A DNA stretch of 64,000 nt. It comes from JACJWR01 sp964556255 (GTDB lineage: Bacteria > Actinomycetota > Actinomycetes > S36-B12 > UBA10799). Shown here piece after piece: positions 60,495 through 64,000 of the stretch. The position numbers and the translations under genes were made by a program. The DNA lies in NCBI GenBank assembly GCA_964556255.1, contig CAZKVQ010000007.1, positions 1 through 64,000 of the forward strand. The letters run 5' to 3'. Within the stretch, counting starts at the first letter, position 1. Each line of letters starts with the position of its first letter. Under the pieces are notes generated by a model. The model ran no database searches, had not been told where the DNA came from, and saw nothing but the letters and a program-made list of their open reading frames with translations.

Positions 60495-60517
60495 GCCGCG
60501 GCAATCCGCCGGGCGGC
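60495..60517. terminator. Possible bidirectional hairpin
   Basis: GCCGC GGC / GCC GCGGC hairpin (60495-60502 with 60508-60517, two-base bulge) between convergent DUF302 and sigma factor genes. No T run. Confidence 0.35.
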
Positions 60518-60535
60518 TCGAGTCCGACGCAACAC

Positions 60536-61327
60536 TCACCCTCGGGTGGCTTGGGCGCCGTCAATCGCGGCCTTCAGTCTGTCGGCCACCTCGGCGGGAA
60601 TCACTTCGTCGGGATCGCGCTCACCCAGCCCGTTGAGTGCTTCCACAGAGCCAACGAGTGAGGCGTACAACGGCGGACAGGTCGGGCAGCCCGCGAGGTG
60701 TTTCTCCAAACGCGCCGCCTCAGCTTGATCCAGCTCCCGGTCGAGGTAGGAGCTGACCCGGCTGCGGGCGTCCCAACAACGAAGCGGCACGCCCTTCAAC
60801 TGCTGGCGTCGTTCGTGCCCCGCGGCGAGTTGGCTCACCAACATCATCCGTCCCCTCCGAAGCCGCTGTTTGGCCGCCGGGACGCTGATGTCCTGGATCT
60901 CGGCGCTGTCCCGAGCCGTGTAGCCCTCAACGTCGTGGAGCACAACCGCCGTCCGGTACTTCAGCGGCAGATGCACCAGAGCATCGAGGAGCTCCTCCTT
61001 GGTCTCCGCCCGCCCGACCACCGCCGCCGCGTCCACGGTGTAGTCATCTTCTTGCCATTTTGCCTCGACCTGCGAGGCGATATCGTCGGCCGGCACCTCT
61101 CTGGACGCGCGCCTGAAATGGTCCACGGCCAAGTTGTGCAGGATCCGGTGGAGCCAGGTGGACAGACCCGAGTCCCCTCGGAATGACCCGCATCGCTCCA
61201 ACGCCTTGACGAGCGTCTCGCTCACGAGGTCCTCGGCGGTGTCCGAGTTGTCGGTGATCGTGGCGGCGTAGCGGAGCAGACCGGGGATGGCGGCAGGGAG
61301 TTCTGCCGCCATCCGATCCCTGTCCAT
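60536..61327 (-). CDS. ECF sigma factor fused to a zinc-binding anti-sigma (ZAS) domain
   Basis: 263 residues; TAGCCT six bases before the ATG suggests a leaderless message. Sigma region 2 at residues about 10-75 (TAEDLVSETLVKALERC, TWLHRILHNLAVDHFRR) and region 4 at about 115-165 (LPLKYRTAVVLHDVEGYTARDSAEI). Residues about 185-235 contain CWDARSRVSSYLDREL followed by EKHLAGCPTC, the Cx25HxxxCxxC zinc motif of ZAS anti-sigma domains. Sigma and inhibitor in one chain: a stress-responsive sigma with built-in zinc/redox control. Faces the DUF302 gene. Confidence 0.9.
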   Translation of the reverse strand: MDRDRMAAELPAAIPGLLRYAATITDNSDTAEDLVSETLVKALERCGSFRGDSGLSTWLHRILHNLAVDHFRRASREVPADDIASQVEAKWQEDDYTVDAAAVVGRAETKEELLDALVHLPLKYRTAVVLHDVEGYTARDSAEIQDISVPAAKQRLRRGRMMLVSQLAAGHERRQQLKGVPLRCWDARSRVSSYLDRELDQAEAARLEKHLAGCPTCPPLYASLVGSVEALNGLGERDPDEVIPAEVADRLKAAIDGAQATRG

Positions 61328-61333
61328 ACTCCG

Positions 61334-61339
61334 AGGCTA
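61334..61339 (-). promoter_or_regulatory. Putative -10 element of the ECF gene (leaderless)
   Basis: Minus-strand TAGCCT, six bases before the ATG at 61327. Confidence 0.5.
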
Positions 61340-61351
61340 GCGATTCCGTGG

Positions 61352-61600
61352 CTAGCGCGAGACCCCTGCCGACTCCTTGGGCGCTGCGGACGTCGAGTTG
61401 GGGACCTTGCAAGTGCTGATTCCGAACAGTCGGTACAGCGGGCAGAATCCCACCGCCGCCGTGACCACCATCACCGCCGCCACCACCAACAGGACGATGC
61501 CCCAGACCGTGCCGACGCCAACTGCGACGGCACCTGCGATGGCAGCTACCGCGATGACGAGACGGATCACGCGGTCGATGGTGTTCTCATTCCTGGTCAT
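61352..61600 (-). CDS. DUF2892 small membrane protein
   Basis: 82 residues from ATG 61600 with GGAGG five bases upstream; ATG 61612 would be longer. Inner-membrane DUF2892/YgaP-like protein: NENTIDRVIRLVIAVAAIAG and VWGIVLLVVAAVMVVTAAVGFCPLYRLFGIST (read as VVAAVMVVTAAVGFCPLYRL), two helices. The Cys pair (FCPLYRLFGISTC) is typical and resembles the membrane part of rhodanese YgaP. Possibly linked to the sulfur module. Lies 24 bp upstream of the sigma gene, same direction. Confidence 0.82.
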   Translation of the reverse strand: MTRNENTIDRVIRLVIAVAAIAGAVAVGVGTVWGIVLLVVAAVMVVTAAVGFCPLYRLFGISTCKVPNSTSAAPKESAGVSR

Positions 61601-61779
61601 TGTGTCCTCCATGGACGATCGATTCTTCGTTCTGACGTCCCATAGACGAACGAGGCCGGAAATGGATACACGCAGGCCCGAAATTTGTCGAGATTCCCTA
61701 TCGATGTTTCGTCAAGACCCAAGTTGGGTATGCCGATCACATCAAGGTCAGCAGGCGAGTCGAATCAAGGTGGTGTGTC

Positions 61780-62028
61780 ATGGCGCAGGCGATCACGACG
61801 CCCTACAGCGCGGAAGCCTGGGGGAGTGACGTTGCCCGATTTGAGGTCGTGGGTCCCGTTCCGAAGCGTGCGACGGCCCGGATGCGGATGGAACCCGAGG
61901 CCTACCACGGCGACGTGGGTTGGCGCGCATTCGTCCTGAACCACACAATCGCCACTATTTGGATCTTCTTCGGCCTTGACGTCGCGCTCATTGCGGTTGT
62001 GGTCACGGCCCTGCTCAGGATTCTCTGA
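61780..62028 (+). CDS. Small single-pass membrane protein of unknown function
   Basis: 82 residues, AAGGTGG upstream. Polar N-terminal half with basic patch (PKRATARMRMEP) and a hydrophobic helix near residues 55-79 (IATIWIFFGLDVALIAVVV). No family recognised. Confidence 0.6.
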   Translation: MAQAITTPYSAEAWGSDVARFEVVGPVPKRATARMRMEPEAYHGDVGWRAFVLNHTIATIWIFFGLDVALIAVVVTALLRIL

Positions 62029-62175
62029 CCCTTAGGGGGCCATCCGGACCCCCGCACCAGCACCCCGCATCAGAATCGTCGCGCATCAGAACCGCCACGC
62101 GTGTTGCGCTTGCGCAGGGCTCGCGTGGGCTACGAAGCAGATCGGTGCCTGCAGTGCGCGCGGACCTGAAGTTCG

Positions 62176-64000
62176 CTATTCCTCGTGTGCTTCGATCCGT
62201 CCGTCGGCGATCGCGGCCGTGAATTCCGCGAAATCACGCTCTGTCTGGTCCGCGTAGGCGATGGCGAATTCGGTGATGGCTTTGTCGAATGATGAGCCGC
62301 CGCCCAGGTAGGCGGAAATCGCCACGGAGTCCCCGGCGCGGGCATGAGCCCTGGCCAGTGTGTGTCCGCACAGCATGGCGTACCGAACGATCTTGTCGGC
62401 GTTCAGCACGGAGGGATCTGGCGACCACTTCATGTCCCTGAGCTGACGGACGTAGAAGTGTCGCCCGCCCGGTCCCTGGATCCAGCCGAGGAATGAGTCG
62501 CTTGCGGTCTGCATGAGTCGCTGGCCAGCGACCACGCGGTGCCCGTGCTTGGTGTACACCGACTTGCGGGTGTAAGGCTCGAGGACCGAGGACTGAGCCT
62601 GCTTCACCTGCAGGACCATCAAGTCGTTGTCGTCGCGCCCGCGCATGAGCAGCACGAACGCAAGGAGTCCTACGCTGCCGACCCCGACGACCTTGTGGCC
62701 AAAGTCGATGATCTCGTAGCGTCGGAGAAGTACCTGCCGATCCTCCTCCAGCGTCGCCCGGTAGGTGTGGAAGAGGTGGTTGACCAGAGCGTAGGTCTCG
62801 GCGTTCGCATCAAGTCTGGCCAGGAGCGGTGGTTGATTGCGGAATCGACGCTGCCCGTCAACGACTTCGGTGATCTTCTCGATCGCGGACCAGGCATCCC
62901 TGGCGCGCGCTTTGGCCACTCTTTTCTGAACCGCGGCCTGGGCAAGCTCTTCCACCTTCTTGCGCTTCGCGCCCGATTTCTTGGATTTATTGGTTGCACT
63001 GGCCGGCAGAGCGGCCAGGGCCGCGACCACCGAACTCGGGTCGACCCGCTCGTACCAGATGTCAAGATCTGTCTTTAGTGCGAGTTCCGCCATCGATTCG
63101 CGGTAGCTGGTAGCCGCCATCATGGCGGCCTTGCGGGCAACTTCGGCCGGAAGCTTGTTGTCCCGTGCAGCCAGTACGAAGGAGGTCGCGAGCCTCTTGA
63201 CGTCCCACTCGAACGGTCCGGGGTTGGTTTCGTCGAAGTCGTTGACGTCGAACACTACGGATCTGTCGGGCGCACCGAACATCCCGAAATTCGAGAGGTG
63301 TGCATCGCCGCAGAGTTGCACCTCGAGGTTGGTGCGTGGAGTAGTGGACAGGTCGGAAGCCATCACGATCGCTGCCCCCCGGTAGAAGGCGAACGCACTG
63401 GTCGCCATGCGGGCATGGCGAACCGGCAACAAAGCCTGAACTCGCGAGGTCTCTTGCCCCAGGAGCAATCCGGTCGCATCTGGGCGATCATCCCCGGGGG
63501 CCCAGGTTGCCAAGTCCTTCCTGGGTGTATTGACCCTCGCCAGTTTCCCCAACCGCTTGCGTTCGGCAACGGTGAGGTGGGTCACTGAGGAGCCACTGAG
63601 GTCGGCCGTGTCGATCTCGAATTCCTCAACCTTGGCATTCAGTTGCGTGCCATCCACGATCTTCGGCGCTGCGGCCGCGGTTGCCCGGCGGGTGGTCGCC
63701 TTCTTCGCGGGTGCCTTCCTTGCAGTGGTTGTGCGGGTGCCTGTGGCTTTCTTCGCGGGGGCCTTCTTGGCGGGGGCTTTCCTCGCGGTGGTGCTGCGGG
63801 TGCCTGTGGCTTTCTTCGCGGGGGCCTTCTTGGCGGGNNNNNNNNNNNNNNNNNNNNNNNNNNNNNNNNNNNNNNNNNNNNNNNNNNNNNNNNNNNNNNN
63901 NNNNNNNNNNNNNNNNNNNNNNNNNNNNNNNNNNNNNTCGCGGTGGTGCTGCGGGTGCCTGTGGCTTTCTTCGCGGGGGCCTTCTTGGCGGGGGCCTTCT
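62176..64000 (-). CDS. DUF2252 protein with PAKKA-repeat N-terminal tail (5' end beyond window)
   Basis: Reading frame runs from its stop at 62176 through the DUF2252 domain and, with no stop, into a Lys/Ala/Pro-rich repeat to the right edge; a 100-N gap is inside the repeat. DUF2252 motifs: MATSAFAFYRGAAIVMASDL, QLCGDAHLSNFG, VFDVNDFDETNPGPFEWD and VGVGSVGLLAFVLLMRG. The kinase-like fold is seen in the GDAH and DFDE motifs. GTG 63657 gives the shortest complete protein (493 residues), but the in-frame repeat argues for a longer one. Another Lys-rich patch (NKSKKSGAKRKK) lies inside the domain. Role unknown; the tail suggests nucleic-acid or polyanion binding. Confidence 0.75.
   Translation of the reverse strand, partial: EGPRQEGPREESHRHPQHHRXXXXXXXXXXXXXXXXXXXXXXXXXXXXXXXXXXPAKKAPAKKATGTRSTTARKAPAKKAPAKKATGTRTTTARKAPAKKATTRRATAAAAPKIVDGTQLNAKVEEFEIDTADLSGSSVTHLTVAERKRLGKLARVNTPRKDLATWAPGDDRPDATGLLLGQETSRVQALLPVRHARMATSAFAFYRGAAIVMASDLSTTPRTNLEVQLCGDAHLSNFGMFGAPDRSVVFDVNDFDETNPGPFEWDVKRLATSFVLAARDNKLPAEVARKAAMMAATSYRESMAELALKTDLDIWYERVDPSSVVAALAALPASATNKSKKSGAKRKKVEELAQAAVQKRVAKARARDAWSAIEKITEVVDGQRRFRNQPPLLARLDANAETYALVNHLFHTYRATLEEDRQVLLRRYEIIDFGHKVVGVGSVGLLAFVLLMRGRDDNDLMVLQVKQAQSSVLEPYTRKSVYTKHGHRVVAGQRLMQTASDSFLGWIQGPGGRHFYVRQLRDMKWSPDPSVLNADKIVRYAMLCGHTLARAHARAGDSVAISAYLGGGSSFDKAITEFAIAYADQTERDFAEFTAAIADGRIEAHEE
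63671..64000 (-). repeat. 63-bp tandem repeat coding for KAPAKKAPAKKATGTR-type units
   Basis: Each unit is 21 codons (RKAPAKKAPAKKATGTR followed by STTA or TTTA); two full copies and a degenerate copy are visible between 63671 and 63837, and part of more after the gap. Similar Lys/Ala/Pro repeats occur in histone H1 and in the tails of actinobacterial HU proteins. Confidence 0.8.
63838..63937. other. Assembly gap (100 N) inside the PAKKA repeat
   Basis: Exactly 100 N with the same repeat on both sides; true copy number unknown. Confidence 0.95.

Noticed and set aside
63671..64000. Separate histone-like gene
   Set aside because: The PAKKA repeat is in frame with the DUF2252 domain with no stop between, so a fused protein is the simpler reading from the visible sequence.

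Overview
The window is high-GC, gene-dense DNA from an actinomycete-type bacterium (Actinomycetota). The support is a DtxR/IdeR-type iron box, a Lys/Ala/Pro-rich PAKKA repeat tail like those on actinobacterial DNA-binding proteins, oligoribonuclease, DUF4333-type and other lipoproteins, many GTG starts, and many promoters whose -10 hexamer lies 6-7 nt before the start codon (leaderless mRNAs). Four runs of N (three of exactly 100, one of 10) look like scaffold gaps. The three 100-N gaps each fall inside a tandem or low-complexity coding repeat, so a draft or metagenome assembly is likely. The species cannot be named from the sequence.

Layout. 1-3.7 kb: carotenoid oxygenase (cut by the left edge) and two thiolases. 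3.7-6.7 kb: oligoribonuclease and the 5-oxoprolinase operon pxpABC. 6.8-13.6 kb: tRNA-His, a FUSC-like membrane protein, alpha-carbonic anhydrase, two small secreted proteins, a phosphoesterase, a DUF47 protein and a GAF-EAL phosphodiesterase. 13.6-25.3 kb: the most unusual block. An esterase overlaps a Nif11-domain protein. A short double-glycine-leader precursor with a GLGEA pentapeptide repeat follows, then three glycosyltransferase-like genes, a methyltransferase and a complete NHLM-type export set (HlyD-like protein, C39 peptidase-ABC transporter, second ABC transporter). 25.4-41.3 kb: potassium channel, CPBP protease, GrpB, a polymer-like adhesin protein, cysE and cysK, an amidohydrolase-MFS-MoxR-VWA run, alpha/beta hydrolases, a quinone oxidoreductase, an amidase lipoprotein and a tandem Usp protein. 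41.4-50.5 kb: amino-acid permease, iron uptake (FTR1 permease plus cupredoxin lipoprotein) behind an iron box, lipoproteins, YceI, a PAS-GGDEF cyclase, a Vps62-like protein and a second FUSC-like protein.

50.6-60.5 kb is a sulfide/persulfide module: TauE/SafE exporter, persulfide dioxygenase-rhodanese fusion, free rhodanese, Tat-exported multicopper oxidase, DsrE-like and single-Cys TusE/DsrC-like proteins, DUF1641, sulfide:quinone oxidoreductase, an HTH-PocR regulator, a CsoR/CstR-family repressor, a methyltransferase, an AhpD-like protein and a DUF302 protein. Two identical-architecture operators (ATACCC-N4-GGGTAT) lie at 53247-53262 and 58955-58970. The repressor lacks the copper-binding His of CsoR, so persulfide sensing (CstR-like) is the better guess. 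60.5-64 kb: an ECF sigma factor fused to a zinc-binding anti-sigma domain, small membrane proteins and a DUF2252 protein whose open N-terminus runs into a PAKKA-rich repeat and off the right edge.
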